Origin: Kroppenstedtia eburnea
Lineage (GTDB): Bacteria > Bacillota > Bacilli > Thermoactinomycetales > DSM-45169
Assembly (NCBI RefSeq): GCF_013282215.1
Contig: NZ_CP048103.1
Coordinates: 2,666,001-2,730,000, forward strand
DNA: 64,000 nucleotides
Reading direction: 5' to 3'
Below, one piece after another: positions 36,213 to 45,589 of this stretch. The notes below the pieces were generated by a model. The model saw only the letters and a program-made list of their open reading frames with translations, searched no databases and was not told where the DNA came from. Position 1 is the first letter of the stretch. Each line of letters begins with the position of its first letter. The translations under genes were made by a program, and so were the position numbers.

Positions 36213-36234
36213 AACCCCGGGGGGACCGGGGTTT
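36213..36234 (-). terminator. Intrinsic terminator of the small ORF gene
   Basis: AACCCCGG and CCGGGGTT form a stem followed on the minus strand by ATTTATTTTTGAG. It separates the small gene at 36286 from gerA. Confidence 0.75.
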
Positions 36235-36285
36235 GTGTTCCTTATATGAAAAGATACCAATCTTCTCCCTTACCCTGATCACGGA

Positions 36286-36462
36286 TCATTTCCGATCGGA
36301 AGTGATCAGGGAATGGGCGATCTTTTCGATGGCCTCCTTCACCTTTTCCAAAGGTTGAGTCGGTCTGGAAAAGGCGTGGGCTGTTCCTGTGTCATGGTTC
36401 TGGATCACAAACAGTGCCAACGCGATCAGCAGTGAAATCAATTGGATCCTTCTCTTGTTCAC
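36286..36462 (-). CDS. Small hypothetical exported or membrane-anchored protein
   Basis: About 58 residues. A basic start (NKRRIQLISLLIALALFVIQ) makes one membrane or signal segment, and the rest is a polar helix (PLEKVKEAIEKIAHSLI). GTG at 36462 lies behind GGAGAGGGTGGG; GTG at 36471 is an alternative. An intrinsic terminator downstream supports expression. I do not recognise the family; proximity to gerA suggests a sporulation gene, but this is a guess. Confidence 0.55.
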   Translation of the reverse strand: MNKRRIQLISLLIALALFVIQNHDTGTAHAFSRPTQPLEKVKEAIEKIAHSLITSDRK

Positions 36463-36574
36463 AGTGCCCACCCTCTCCGTTCCGGCTGCAAATCACTCTA
36501 TAAATTATTATTCGGATCGGGAGATGATTTTCAGTCCATTTGGGTGGCAGTCCGGGAGAATTGCAAAAAAATAA

Positions 36575-36602
36575 AAGCCGCCGGCATCACACCGGCGGCT
36601 TC
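36575..36602 (-). terminator. Intrinsic terminator of the ehu operon
   Basis: AAGCCGCCGG and CCGGCGGCTT form a ten-pair stem followed on the minus strand by TTATTTTTTTGC, just after the ATPase stop. Confidence 0.9.
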
Positions 36603-36605
36603 TGC

Positions 36606-37436
36606 TCACTGTATCTCCGGGGAACCGGTTCCATTCAGATGGAACCGCTTCAGGAACTCCTGGAGACGCTCCGTCTTCGGTTGGGTGAAAATCTGTGACG
36701 GGGGACCCTGCTCCAAAATCTTTCCATCATCGAAAAAGCAGATCCGATCCGCCACTTCCCTGGCGAAACTCATCTCATGGGTGATCAACAACATCGCCAT
36801 ATCCCCCTGCCTGGCGAGATCTTTGATCACATGGAGCACTTCCCCCACCGTCTCCGGATCCAGGGCGGAGGTGGGCTCGTCAAAGAGCATCACTTTGGGG
36901 CGCATCACCAGGGCCCGGGCGATGGCCACCCGCTGTTGCTGGCCACCGGAGAGATTGGCCGGATATTGATCCACCTTGTCCAGCATCCCCACTTTATCCA
37001 ACATCTCCTTGGCCCTCTCCACCGCTTCTTTTTTCGGAAGCCCCAAAACCTTGACAGGAGCTTCAGTGCAATTTCGCAGGATGGTCATGTGCGGAAACAG
37101 ATTGAAATGCTGAAACACCATTCCGATATCCCCCCGCACGTCGTGCAGGTGCCGTTCGTTGGCGGGGACCAGTTTTCCTTTCACTTCCTTGTGCCACAGT
37201 TGGCGACCGTCCACCTGGATGGTGCCGGCCGACGGCTTTTCCAGGGTCATAAGCAACCGGGCCAGAGTGGTTTTTCCGGACCCGCTGGGGCCGATGATTG
37301 CCACCCGTTCACCGGGATAAAGGTCAAAGTCGATCTCCTTCAGTACCTGATGATCCCCGAAGGATTTGCTGATATTCCTGTATTTGATGATCGGCTCCCT
37401 GCCGTCGAGCTGCTGTGTCGCATCGGTTTCAGTCAC
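36606..37436 (-). CDS. ehuA: Ectoine/hydroxyectoine ABC transporter ATPase (EhuA-like)
   Basis: A 276-residue polar-amino-acid type ATPase. Walker [16 protein letters not shown]-loop [16 protein letters not shown], signature [15 protein letters not shown], Walker [15 protein letters not shown] and [16 protein letters not shown] are intact. It closes a four-gene operon whose binding protein strongly resembles EhuB, so ectoine uptake is the best call; glutamine-type substrates are the alternative for the ATPase alone. GTG start follows GGAAGTGAAC-like sequence. Confidence 0.88.
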   Translation of the reverse strand: MTETDATQQLDGREPIIKYRNISKSFGDHQVLKEIDFDLYPGERVAIIGPSGSGKTTLARLLMTLEKPSAGTIQVDGRQLWHKEVKGKLVPANERHLHDVRGDIGMVFQHFNLFPHMTILRNCTEAPVKVLGLPKKEAVERAKEMLDKVGMLDKVDQYPANLSGGQQQRVAIARALVMRPKVMLFDEPTSALDPETVGEVLHVIKDLARQGDMAMLLITHEMSFAREVADRICFFDDGKILEQGPPSQIFTQPKTERLQEFLKRFHLNGTGSPEIQ

Positions 37437-37455
37437 TTCGGTTCACTTCCCTTCC

Positions 37456-38121
37456 TCACTTGCGATTCAGGTCCAGTTTCAGTTCCAGGCGCTTGACCAG
37501 CAGAGAGGTCGGGTAGCTGAGGATCAGGAAAAAGATCCCCACCAGAGTGATCGGCTCCAGATAGCGAAAGGTGTTGGACCCGATACTCTGAGCGGTTCCC
37601 AGGAGCTCTCCCACACTGATCGCCGCCAACAGAGGCGTCTCCTTGAACAGGACGATGAGATAGTTGCCCATCACGGGCACCACCGGCCGGACCGCCTGGG
37701 GTAAAATAATCGATCTCCATTTCTGCCAAGGGGAAAAATTGAGTGCCGTGGCAGCCTCCCACTGACCTTTGGGCACCGACTCGATTCCCGCCCGGTACAC
37801 CTCCGACAGGTAGGTGCTGTAGTGGATTCCGAGACCCAAAATCCCCGCTGCCAGGGGCGGCAACGTCAACCCGAACAGATCGGGGAAGACAAAGAAAATA
37901 AAATAGAGTTGAACCAGCAGAGGTGTCGTCCGGAAAAACTCCACAAATCCATAGGTGGGCCAGGAGATCCATCTGTGACGGGAACGGCGTCCCAGAGCGA
38001 GGATCAGACCGAAAACCAAGGCGAAGGCAAACGCCCCAAAGGTGGCTTCGATCGTGACATGGAGGACGGACAGCAATTCCGGCAGCACTTCATTCCAAGT
38101 GAAATCCCAATTCCAATCCAT
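37456..38121 (-). CDS. ehuD: Ectoine/hydroxyectoine ABC transporter permease (EhuD-like)
   Basis: A 221-residue HisM-family permease with five membrane segments. RTTPLLVQLYFIFFVFPD and YSTYLSEVYRAGIESVPKGQWEAATALNFS contain the EAA loop that binds the ATPase. It follows the other permease by three bases. The paired permeases form the membrane channel for the binding protein at 38825. Confidence 0.88.
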   Translation of the reverse strand: MDWNWDFTWNEVLPELLSVLHVTIEATFGAFAFALVFGLILALGRRSRHRWISWPTYGFVEFFRTTPLLVQLYFIFFVFPDLFGLTLPPLAAGILGLGIHYSTYLSEVYRAGIESVPKGQWEAATALNFSPWQKWRSIILPQAVRPVVPVMGNYLIVLFKETPLLAAISVGELLGTAQSIGSNTFRYLEPITLVGIFFLILSYPTSLLVKRLELKLDLNRK

Positions 38122-38124
38122 CTG

Positions 38125-38781
38125 TCACACCCTCCCCGCACTGAACCTGCGTTCCAGCCACCGGAAGACCAGTGTCATGGCATAGCCGATGATGAAGTAG
38201 GCCACCAAGAGCAGGCTCAGAATCTGGGTGTCATGGCCGACTGTGTTCCGCATCTGCATCACGTTGAGGGTCATATCGGAAATGGTCACCAAGGAGACCA
38301 GTGCAGTCCCTTTCAACAACTCAATCATCAGATTGCCGAAGGAAGGCAGCATGATGCGGAAGGCCTGGGGCAGAATGATGCTCCGCATCCGTTGAGCCCG
38401 GGTCATATTGAGGGCGATCCCCGCTTCCGTCTGCCCCTTTGGGATGGCCAGGATGGAACTGCGAACAATCTCGGAACCATAGGAACCGTAGTTCAGCGTC
38501 AACCCGACGATCCCGACCAACCCGGAGGGGAGACTGACACCCAACAGCGGCAACGCGTAATACAACCAAAAGAGCTGAACCAATAAGGATGTGCCGCGGA
38601 AAAACTCAATGATCCCCCCGGAAACCCAGCGGACCGGGGCAAATCGGGATAAGCGGGCAAATCCGCCAATAAAGGACATCACAAAGGAAAGGATCCCGGC
38701 GATGACCAGCAATTGGACCGTGACCACGGCCCCTTCCAGAAGCAGTGGCATCACTTGGGAAAAAACACCGATGGATATCAC
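38125..38781 (-). CDS. ehuC: Ectoine/hydroxyectoine ABC transporter permease (EhuC-like)
   Basis: A 218-residue HisQ-family permease with about five membrane segments. RGTSLLVQLFWLYYALPLLG and NYGSYGSEIVRSSILAIPKGQTEAGIALNM match the permease signature and EAA loop. GTG at 38781 follows AAAGGAA. It lies 43 bp after the binding-protein stop, in the ehuBCDA order known from Sinorhizobium. Confidence 0.88.
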   Translation of the reverse strand: MISIGVFSQVMPLLLEGAVVTVQLLVIAGILSFVMSFIGGFARLSRFAPVRWVSGGIIEFFRGTSLLVQLFWLYYALPLLGVSLPSGLVGIVGLTLNYGSYGSEIVRSSILAIPKGQTEAGIALNMTRAQRMRSIILPQAFRIMLPSFGNLMIELLKGTALVSLVTISDMTLNVMQMRNTVGHDTQILSLLLVAYFIIGYAMTLVFRWLERRFSAGRV

Positions 38782-38824
38782 TTCCTTTCAAAAAGCAAGG
38801 GGGAACAACTCCCCCCCTCTTCTC

Positions 38825-39694
38825 TCACCCTTTGCAAAGCTCTTCCTGAGTATGGTCTCCGGGTAGATTCTCTTTTGCAAAGTTGAATTTTTGCAGGATC
38901 TTGAGCAATTTGCCGTTTTCCTTCAATTTCTCCAGCTCTTCATTGAATTTCTGTTGGAACTCCCGATCATCCTTGCGAAATGCGGCGGCACCGTAGCCGA
39001 CGACACTTTTCCCCTCAATCACGGGTTGTTTGAAATCCTCCACAATCTCAATCCCGTCGGTTCCCTGGGCCTGGAGCACATCCCGCAGAGAGGGGCCTGT
39101 CATGGTGATCGCATCCACCCGCCCCGACTTGAGGGCCTGAACCACGGAGGGCTGGTCGGAATAAAGCTTGATCTGACCCTCCTTCACTTCCATGTCTTTC
39201 AGATAGGTGACTTCAATCCCCCCGCGCATCACTCCCACTTTGACATCCTTCTTGCTCACGATGTCTTCATAGCTGTGGAGGTTTTTCGGATTTCCCTTCT
39301 TCACTGCCAGTCCTTCCCCGATCTGGTACTCGGGATTGGCGAAGGTCACCTCTTTGCACCTTTCCGGGGTGATGTACATCCCGGCGGTGATCACATCAAA
39401 CCGGCCTGCCTTCAGACCGGGAATCAGCTGACTGAAATCCGTCAACACCGGATCGATCTCTTTGATTCCCATCTGTTTGAAGATCTCACGTGAAATCTCC
39501 ACGGCTTCACCGGTCACCTTCCCGTTTTCATCCCGGTACGCATAAGGTTTCTCGTTGGCAAAGCCGACCTTGATCGTCCCTTCCTCTTTCACTTTTTCCA
39601 GGGTGGACCCTGAAGCCCCTCCCAGATCCAACCCACAACCCGCCAAAGAAAATACGAGAACAAATGCAAGCGCAACTTTAAAAAACCAATTCAA
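38825..39694 (-). CDS. ehuB: Ectoine/hydroxyectoine-binding lipoprotein (EhuB-like)
   Basis: A 289-residue class II solute-binding protein. VLVFSLAGCGLDLGG is a lipoprotein signal with the cysteine at residue 20. The mature part shares stretches I recall from Sinorhizobium EhuB: KVGFANEKPYAYRDENG, GLKAGRFDVITAGMYITPERC, VKKGNPKNLHSYEDI and the C-terminal NLPGDHTQEEL. EhuB binds ectoine through aromatic and acidic residues of these lobes. TTG at 39694 follows AAAGGAGGAGACGCC. Gram-positive lipidation in place of a free periplasmic protein is expected. Confidence 0.88.
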   Translation of the reverse strand: MNWFFKVALAFVLVFSLAGCGLDLGGASGSTLEKVKEEGTIKVGFANEKPYAYRDENGKVTGEAVEISREIFKQMGIKEIDPVLTDFSQLIPGLKAGRFDVITAGMYITPERCKEVTFANPEYQIGEGLAVKKGNPKNLHSYEDIVSKKDVKVGVMRGGIEVTYLKDMEVKEGQIKLYSDQPSVVQALKSGRVDAITMTGPSLRDVLQAQGTDGIEIVEDFKQPVIEGKSVVGYGAAAFRKDDREFQQKFNEELEKLKENGKLLKILQKFNFAKENLPGDHTQEELCKG

Positions 39695-40014
39695 GGCGTC
39701 TCCTCCTTTAATTTCGGCTCACCAACGGGACAGACCACCGTGGCCTCTCACCATCTCCCGGATGGCGAAGCGGACGCCTTCCCGACCGCTTCCCGATCGG
39801 TTCATCCACAAAAGGGATGGCATCTCCATCGGGCAAACCCGGGCCGGGTATTCAAAATCATCCGGCTGACCCCTTTCACCGCTTCTTCAGCATTCCGGAC
39901 GGATCCGGAGACAGATGTCGGCAGGAACATCCCCACTCCAAAGGCTCAGGACCCGTAGGAGAAAGGAAAGCGACCTCCCGCTCCCGGCACAGCCCCGAGC
40001 CGCTCCCCTGATCA
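39695..40014. other. Leader and intergenic DNA before ehuB
   Basis: About 320 bp without a convincing gene. Read on the minus strand it is GC-rich and has several short complementary segments (CCGGATG...CATCCGG-like; GAAGCGG...CCGCTTC), so a structured leader is possible, but I recognise no riboswitch or T-box core and no clear promoter. Confidence 0.4.
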
Positions 40015-40506
40015 TCACTTTTCCTGAAGCCTCGTTCCACCTCTTTGCAGTGGGCAGGGTTCCGGATCCAATCTCCTCCGCAAACTGATCTCCCCTCCGG
40101 TACGGAAGGTCCGGGAGATGGACAGTTCCAGCAAATCGGACTGGGTGGAATTCTCAATATAAACCGAACAGACGGCACCTTGGGACAATTCAGCCGGGAT
40201 TGCCCCGGAAACACAGGATTCCCCGGCGACAAAGAGATCCGCATCATCCCTGGCGATCACCGGACCATCAGACAGACTGATTCTTCCGCTTCCGGCCTGA
40301 CAGCTGAATGTGCCAGGCCCATCATCGAACAGACAGACGGAACTTCCACCTCCATCTCTCCGACGTGGTTTCCATTCCGAAACCGCTGAAACACAGGGGA
40401 TGGACATCCCGCTTCCTGTAATGCATGGAGTGATGGCACCGACGAGGCCGGTCGGGAACCGATCACATCCGCTTCCGGGCATTTGGTCAAATGAAAGGGC
40501 TGCCAC
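40015..40506 (-). CDS. Cysteine-containing hypothetical protein, possible spore surface protein
   Basis: A frame of 163 residues with Gram-positive codon use. It has eight cysteines, many in GAITPC, IPCVSAV, SSVCLFDDG, TFSCQAGSG and AVCSVYIENST settings, and alternating beta-like stretches such as SDLLELSISRTFRTGGEISLRR. This recalls cysteine-linked beta-jellyroll spore appendage proteins, but I cannot match it to a family. The start is uncertain: GTG at 40506 has weak ribosome binding (GAAGAGA), and ATG at 40482 is possible. No signal peptide. The competing frames in this stretch look like shadows. Confidence 0.45.
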   Translation of the reverse strand: MAALSFDQMPGSGCDRFPTGLVGAITPCITGSGMSIPCVSAVSEWKPRRRDGGGSSVCLFDDGPGTFSCQAGSGRISLSDGPVIARDDADLFVAGESCVSGAIPAELSQGAVCSVYIENSTQSDLLELSISRTFRTGGEISLRRRLDPEPCPLQRGGTRLQEK

Positions 40507-40722
40507 CTGTTTTATCTCTTCGGCGACGGCTGCGGCAGGGTGGCGATCCGGAAATCATCCAGGAGATCGCGGACCTCTATCCTGTTTTTACATTTCACCG
40601 AATGTCCGGGGTTAAACCTCATTTTGTCATGAATCCTCCCCGATTTCAAATCAACCCTTCCTTGTCTCAAGGCGAAACCCTTGATCCCGCGGGGATGCAA
40701 TCGATTTGAATTTCATTGAAAA

Positions 40723-40759
40723 ACGGGGCAAAACCCGTTTGCAAAAACGGTCTTGCCCC
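40723..40759 (-). terminator. Intrinsic terminator of the gamma-family PLP gene
   Basis: GGGGCAA and TTGCCCC, with inner ACCGTTT/AAACGGGT, form an extended stem, followed on the minus strand by GTTTTTC. Confidence 0.8.
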
Positions 40760-40769
40760 ACAGCAAATC

Positions 40770-41996
40770 TCATTTTCCGGAAGAAACCCCTGTCCGCCTC
40801 GGGAGGCGATCCAGTGCCTGTTTCAGATCCGCCAACAGATCCTCGGTCTCCTCAATCCCGACGGAGTAACGGATCAACCCTTCCGGGATCCCCATCGCCC
40901 GCCGCTCCTCTTCCGTGCATTCCACATGGCTGGTGGTCCGGGGAGGTCCGGCCACGGTTTCCACTGAACCCAGGTTGGCCGCCAGATGGGCCAACCGGAG
41001 ATGGGGCAGGAAGCTCCGGACGGCATCGAACCCGCCCTCCAGGGAGAAACTCAATACACCGCCAAAGCCACGCATCTGTTTCCGGGCAGTCTCATAGTGG
41101 GGATGGGATTCCAAACCGGGGTAATAGACACGGTCCACCTGGGGCTGGCTCTCCAACCAGCGGGCGATAGTGAGAGCGCTCTCATTCTGTTGACGAACCC
41201 TGAGGTGCAAGGTTTTCATCCCCCGCAACAACAGATAGGCCGCCATCGGATGGAGGGTGCCGCCGTTGATTTCCCGGTAATGATACACCTTGCGTACCAG
41301 TTCTTCCGGTCCGCACACGATCCCGCCGAGAGCGTCGGCATGACCTCCCAGGAATTTGGTGGCACTGTGGATCACCAGGTCCGCACCCAGGTTTAGGGGA
41401 TTTTGGTTGATCGGTGTGGCGAAGGTGTTGTCGACAACGACCAACCCTCCCTGCCCGTGAGCCGCCCGGGACAAGCGCTCCACATCCACCACCTTGAGCG
41501 TCGGGTTGGTGGGGGTTTCCAGATAGAGGAGATCACATCCTTGATCCATCTCCGCTTCGATCCCGGCGAAATCGTGGGTGTCGCAAAGAACCGTCTCCAC
41601 ATGAAACCGGGGCAGAAAATCGAGGAAGAGCTTATTGGTCCCCCCATAGGTATCCTTAATGGCCACCACCCGACTCCCGGGGGAAAGGAAGGTGAACAGA
41701 GAGGCAGAGATGGCCGCCATCCCGGTGGCAAAGGAGACAGCCGCCTCCGCCCCTTCCAGACAGCGCACCTTTTCCTCAAAAACTTTCACCGTCGGATTGG
41801 TGATCCGGCTGTAGATATGACCCTCTCTTTTTCCAAGAGCCACCTCATGCCAATCCTCCAGGTTTTCATAACCAAAAGAGACACTGTGAACCACCGGCAC
41901 CTGGGTGGACCCCTGAAGCAAATACTCTTCCTCCCCTGCCCAGACAGACCGGGTACCCGGTGAAACCGACTCCGGATGGAACCCTTTTCTGCTCAC
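40770..41996 (-). CDS. Cystathionine gamma-synthase/lyase-family PLP enzyme
   Basis: A 408-residue trans-sulfuration-family enzyme. YSRITNPTVKVFEEKVRCLEGAE and ATGMAAISASL lie in the PLP phosphate region, YLETPTNPTLKVVD and VVDNTFATPINQNPL follow, and LVIHSATKFLGGHADALGG holds the PLP lysine. Family members act on O-acyl-homoserine, cystathionine or methionine. It lies 88 bp from the ectoine hydrolase gene in the same direction; a CGS-like gene is found in some ectoine-catabolism clusters, so a role in handling diaminobutyrate-derived intermediates is possible. Plain sulfur metabolism is the alternative. No S-box leader is visible. Confidence 0.85.
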   Translation of the reverse strand: MSRKGFHPESVSPGTRSVWAGEEEYLLQGSTQVPVVHSVSFGYENLEDWHEVALGKREGHIYSRITNPTVKVFEEKVRCLEGAEAAVSFATGMAAISASLFTFLSPGSRVVAIKDTYGGTNKLFLDFLPRFHVETVLCDTHDFAGIEAEMDQGCDLLYLETPTNPTLKVVDVERLSRAAHGQGGLVVVDNTFATPINQNPLNLGADLVIHSATKFLGGHADALGGIVCGPEELVRKVYHYREINGGTLHPMAAYLLLRGMKTLHLRVRQQNESALTIARWLESQPQVDRVYYPGLESHPHYETARKQMRGFGGVLSFSLEGGFDAVRSFLPHLRLAHLAANLGSVETVAGPPRTTSHVECTEEERRAMGIPEGLIRYSVGIEETEDLLADLKQALDRLPRRTGVSSGK

Positions 41997-42084
41997 AAGA
42001 CCACTCCTTCACAAAAATATCGGTCTTTCCCCCACAGGAATGAGAGCCTCCTCACAGCCACCTCCATCTGTGACACCTTCCCAG

Positions 42085-43308
42085 TCACGCCCCGTTCTCT
42101 TCCATCGGCAACGTCGCCAAGGCCCGTTTGGGAAGCTGGATCAGCTCCCTGGGATAGCGGGCCAACACCTCGCAACCTGTTTCTGTCACACGGAAGGTTT
42201 CCGAAAGTTCGATCCCGAATTGATCCAGCCAGATCCCGGCAATCAGGTGAAAGGTCATATTGGGCTGCAAGATCGTGCGGTCCCCGGCCCGAATGCTGGC
42301 AGTGTGCTCCCCCCAGTCCGGGGGATAATTCAGGCCGACAGAATACCCCAGACGGGAATCCTTCCTGTATCCCCGGGGTTGGATCACCCGGCGCCAGGCG
42401 GCTTCCACCTCTTCACAGGTCGTCCCGGGCTTCACCGCCTCCAATGCGGCGTTCAAGCCTTCACCGACCACCTCCGCCAAATCTTTCACCGGGGTGGGAA
42501 CCTTTCCGATCACCGCTGTCCGGGCCAAAGGGGAATGATAGCGCCTGTGACACCCTGCCAGTTCCAGAATGACGACATCCCCTTCCTGATAGGTGGAGTC
42601 TGACCATGTCAGATGGGGAGTCGATGTTTTGATGCCTGATGGGAGCAGCGGCACAATCGACGGGTAGTCCCCTCCGAAATCAGGGGTCCCGCAGATCTGG
42701 GCGAAGCTGATGCGGGCAGCTGCGTCACATTCCCGCACCCCGGCACCGATGGCCCCGATCCCCGCCCCCATCGCTTCTTCGGCGATACGGGCCGCCCGCT
42801 GCATATACTCGATCTCCTGTTCCGATTTCACCATGCGAACCCGGTTCACCAGCAACATCGCATCCTGAAAACGGGCGTTTGGCAATCCTTTTTTCAGCTG
42901 TTCAAAGGAGCGGGCAGTGAAATAGTATGCATCCAGCTCCACCCCGATCCGTCTGCCGGCTTGATCGAGCCGCCGCAAAACATCCACCACGAAATCCATG
43001 GGATGCCGCTCTGCCGCCTGCACATATTCTTCCGGATAGGGAATGATCCGGTCCGGATGAAACCATGTCGTCAGTCTGGCCCCGTTGGCATCCTGATTTC
43101 GCCCGATCCAGATCGGTTGCTCCTCTTCGCCGATCACAACCAACAACTGGGGGACATAAAAGGACCATCCGTCATAACCGGACAAATAATGAATATTGGC
43201 GGGATCGCTCACGAGGAGCACCTCAATCCCCATCTGCTCCATCCGCCTCTTTACCTTCTCCAACCTTTCGGTATATTCAGACACATAAAAGGGCAGGATC
43301 CCGTACAC
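42085..43308 (-). CDS. doeA: Ectoine hydrolase (DoeA/EutD), M24 family
   Basis: About 407 residues of the creatinase/Xaa-Pro peptidase fold. Stretches typical of Halomonas DoeA are seen: LSGYDGWSFYVPQ, GRNQDANGARL, ERHPMDFVVDVL, GGDYPSIVPLLPSG, PHLTWSD and GYSVGLNYPPDWGEHT. Ectoine hydrolases open the ectoine ring to N-acetyl-diaminobutyrate isomers, and, like other pseudo-M24 enzymes, keep few metal ligands. GTG at 43308 lies behind AAAGGGGG; GTG at 43332 is the other option. It is divergent from ectABC, with a palindrome between. DoeB/C/D homologues are not present in this window, so the pathway is not complete here. Confidence 0.9.
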   Translation of the reverse strand: MYGILPFYVSEYTERLEKVKRRMEQMGIEVLLVSDPANIHYLSGYDGWSFYVPQLLVVIGEEEQPIWIGRNQDANGARLTTWFHPDRIIPYPEEYVQAAERHPMDFVVDVLRRLDQAGRRIGVELDAYYFTARSFEQLKKGLPNARFQDAMLLVNRVRMVKSEQEIEYMQRAARIAEEAMGAGIGAIGAGVRECDAAARISFAQICGTPDFGGDYPSIVPLLPSGIKTSTPHLTWSDSTYQEGDVVILELAGCHRRYHSPLARTAVIGKVPTPVKDLAEVVGEGLNAALEAVKPGTTCEEVEAAWRRVIQPRGYRKDSRLGYSVGLNYPPDWGEHTASIRAGDRTILQPNMTFHLIAGIWLDQFGIELSETFRVTETGCEVLARYPRELIQLPKRALATLPMEENGA

Positions 43309-43332
43309 CGTCAGTAACCCCCTTTTTTCCAC

Positions 43333-43692
43333 CGGTTACTCCCATCATATGAGTGGGTCACTCCCACTGATCATCACGATCTTGTGTCAACCGTCGGTTG
43401 ACAACTCCCACTCTGACGAGCTGTTCCGGGGAACACCACCATGAAGGACCAAACTCTCCAGGATCAACCTCCGTTTTTTCTTTTTAAAAAATAATCCTCC
43501 TCTCCCTGCCGACGAAAAGGAAGCATATGGCACCATCCGGCCGCATTTTTATAAGAACGGCTTCTCAGTTCCCCTTGGGAGGACTCAGACTGTTTAATCT
43601 CGCTCAAAACGGATAGACTGCTTTGGACGATGGCAGTCCGTCACGTTAGCATATAGAAGTGATAAATTGATCCAAATTTTCTTTCAAGGTGG
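43333..43692. other. Divergent regulatory region between doeA and ectA
   Basis: No gene. It contains a perfect arm palindrome (43385-43403), a repeated CTCCCA/TGGGAG motif near 43335-43370, an AT-rich TTTTTCTTTTTAAAAAATA stretch, and before ectA GTTAGCATATAGAAGTGATAAATTG, a possible promoter. Confidence 0.6.
43385..43403. promoter_or_regulatory. Nine-pair palindromic operator candidate
   Basis: TGTCAACCG-T-CGGTTGACA is a perfect inverted repeat around one base. Its GTTGAC arms resemble sites of GntR-type repressors, and TTGACA on either strand could be a -35 element. It lies between ectoine breakdown and synthesis genes. No regulator gene for it is in the window. Confidence 0.65.
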
Positions 43693-43695
43693 GTG

Positions 43696-44277
43696 ATGTC
43701 CATTAACGGCAGTCAGACCCTGCAAACAAGGTTACAACCTCCGATCCGGGTAAACCGCTCCATCCGGAAAACTGTCCGGTTCCGTAAGCCGAAGGAAGAA
43801 GATGGAGCCGAAGTCTGGAAGTTGATCAGAGAGGCCGGCGTGTTGGATCTCAACTCTCCCTACAGTTACCTTATGCTGTGCAAGTTTTTCCCCGAGACCT
43901 GCGTCATTGCAGAGACGCAAGGGAACATCGTCGGCTTTGTCTCCGCATTTCTGCCTCAGACAGCCGAGGAGACTGTTTTTGTATGGCAAGTGGCCGTCCA
44001 CCCCTCTCAGCGGGGAAAAGGGCTCGGTAAGGCGCTTTTGAAAGAACTCCTGTCCCGGAATGCCTGCTCCGATGTCCGATACTTGGAGGCGACGGTCTCC
44101 CCTTCCAACCGCCCGTCCCAATCACTGTTCAAAGGTTTGGCCAAGGAACTGGGAACCGATTGCAAAATCTTCGAATGCTTCCCGGAAAACCTGTTTCCCA
44201 ACCCCGGGCACGAATCGGAATGGACTTACCGAATCGGTCCTTATCTGCCGAAGGAAAAAACCGAGGAGGTTCAATAA
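43696..44277 (+). CDS. ectA: L-2,4-diaminobutyrate N-acetyltransferase (EctA)
   Basis: A 193-residue GNAT-fold enzyme. [42 protein letters not shown] and [17 protein letters not shown] (acetyl-CoA loop) are typical EctA motifs. It acetylates L-2,4-diaminobutyrate, the second step of ectoine synthesis. ATG at 43696 follows AAGGTGG; GTG three bases earlier is the alternative. It starts an ectABC operon; no aspartokinase or EctD hydroxylase gene follows in the window. Confidence 0.94.
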   Translation: MSINGSQTLQTRLQPPIRVNRSIRKTVRFRKPKEEDGAEVWKLIREAGVLDLNSPYSYLMLCKFFPETCVIAETQGNIVGFVSAFLPQTAEETVFVWQVAVHPSQRGKGLGKALLKELLSRNACSDVRYLEATVSPSNRPSQSLFKGLAKELGTDCKIFECFPENLFPNPGHESEWTYRIGPYLPKEKTEEVQ

Positions 44278-44281
44278 AACC

Positions 44282-45565
44282 TTGATAACCACATCTGAAA
44301 TGACGGAAACGGATCTGAGCATTTTTGAGTCGCTCGAGTCGGAGGTGCGCAGCTATTGTCGCAGTTTTCCCACGGTGTTTGAAAAGGCGAAGGGTTATAA
44401 ACTCTGGGATACTCAGGGTACCGAGTACATCGATTTTTTCTCCGGTGCGGGGGCGCTGAACTACGGGCACAACGACCCCGTCATGAAGAAAACACTGATC
44501 GACTATCTCTCCGGTGACGGAATCGTCCACAGCCTGGATATGGCCACCACAGCCAAGGAGCAGTTCCTGAAACGCTTTAAGGAAGTGATTCTCGAACCGC
44601 GGAATCTCGACTACAAGGTGATGTTCCCCGGACCCACCGGCACCAACACCGTGGAAAGCGCCCTGAAACTGGCGCGCAAGGTGACAGGACGAAACACGGT
44701 GATCAGCTTTACCCGCGCTTTTCACGGAATGACATTGGGATCCCTCTCCGTCACCGGCAACGCCTTTAAGCGAAAAGGAGCCGGAATCCCCTTAAGCCAC
44801 ACTGTCTCCATGCCCTATGACAATTACGACGATAATGTGGATTCGCTGACCCTGCTTGAACGTTACCTGGAAGATGAGGGAAGCGGCATCGACCTCCCCG
44901 CCGCGATCATCCTGGAGACCGTCCAGGGAGAGGGAGGGATTAACGTCGCCAGTTCCGAGTGGTTGAAGCAGGTTGAGCAAATCTGTCGTCGTTGGGACAT
45001 TCTCCTGATCGTGGACGATGTACAGGCGGGTTGCGGCCGCACCGGCACCTTTTTCAGTTTTGAACCTGCCGGCATCCGACCGGATCTCGTCTGTCTCTCC
45101 AAATCCCTGAGCGGATTCGGTGTTCCTTTCGCTGTCACCCTGATCCGCCCGGATCTGGACCAATGGGCTCCCGGTGAACACAACGGCACCTTCCGCGGAC
45201 ATAACCTGGCCTTTCTCGCCGCCACGGAAGCCCTTCGGTTCTGGGAGACGGACACCTTCGCACAAGAGATTCAGCGTAAAGGGAAAAAGACCCGCTCCTC
45301 CCTGGAACAAATGATCGGGAAACATCCCGATCTGAACGGGGAAGTCCGGGGGCGTGGCCTGATGCTGGGGATCGCCTTTTCCGGAAAAGGATTTGCAGAA
45401 AAAGTGTGCGCCGAAGCCTTCCAACGCGGCCTGATCATGGAAACCTCCGGCCCTGACGGTGAAGTGGCCAAACTCCTGCCCCCCCTGATCATCGATCACG
45501 AGGGATTGGAAAAGGGGTTGGCCATCCTGGAAGAAAGCATCACAGAAACCAAAAAAGCTCTGTAA
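44282..45565 (+). CDS. ectB: Diaminobutyrate-2-oxoglutarate transaminase (EctB)
   Basis: A 427-residue class III PLP aminotransferase. [49 protein letters not shown] and [13 protein letters not shown] with the PLP lysine are characteristic. It makes L-2,4-diaminobutyrate from aspartate semialdehyde. TTG at 44282 lies 11 bases behind GAGGAGG and only four bases after the ectA stop; ATG at 44300 would be too far, so TTG is preferred. Upstream open frame within ectA is a shadow. Confidence 0.94.
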   Translation: MITTSEMTETDLSIFESLESEVRSYCRSFPTVFEKAKGYKLWDTQGTEYIDFFSGAGALNYGHNDPVMKKTLIDYLSGDGIVHSLDMATTAKEQFLKRFKEVILEPRNLDYKVMFPGPTGTNTVESALKLARKVTGRNTVISFTRAFHGMTLGSLSVTGNAFKRKGAGIPLSHTVSMPYDNYDDNVDSLTLLERYLEDEGSGIDLPAAIILETVQGEGGINVASSEWLKQVEQICRRWDILLIVDDVQAGCGRTGTFFSFEPAGIRPDLVCLSKSLSGFGVPFAVTLIRPDLDQWAPGEHNGTFRGHNLAFLAATEALRFWETDTFAQEIQRKGKKTRSSLEQMIGKHPDLNGEVRGRGLMLGIAFSGKGFAEKVCAEAFQRGLIMETSGPDGEVAKLLPPLIIDHEGLEKGLAILEESITETKKAL

Positions 45566-45589
45566 TCCCCAGGGAAAGGATGAAGCCTG

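Noticed and set aside
40770-42084. S-box (SAM) riboswitch before the gamma-family PLP gene
   Set aside because: Only 88 bp separate it from the upstream gene, and no S-box core is seen.
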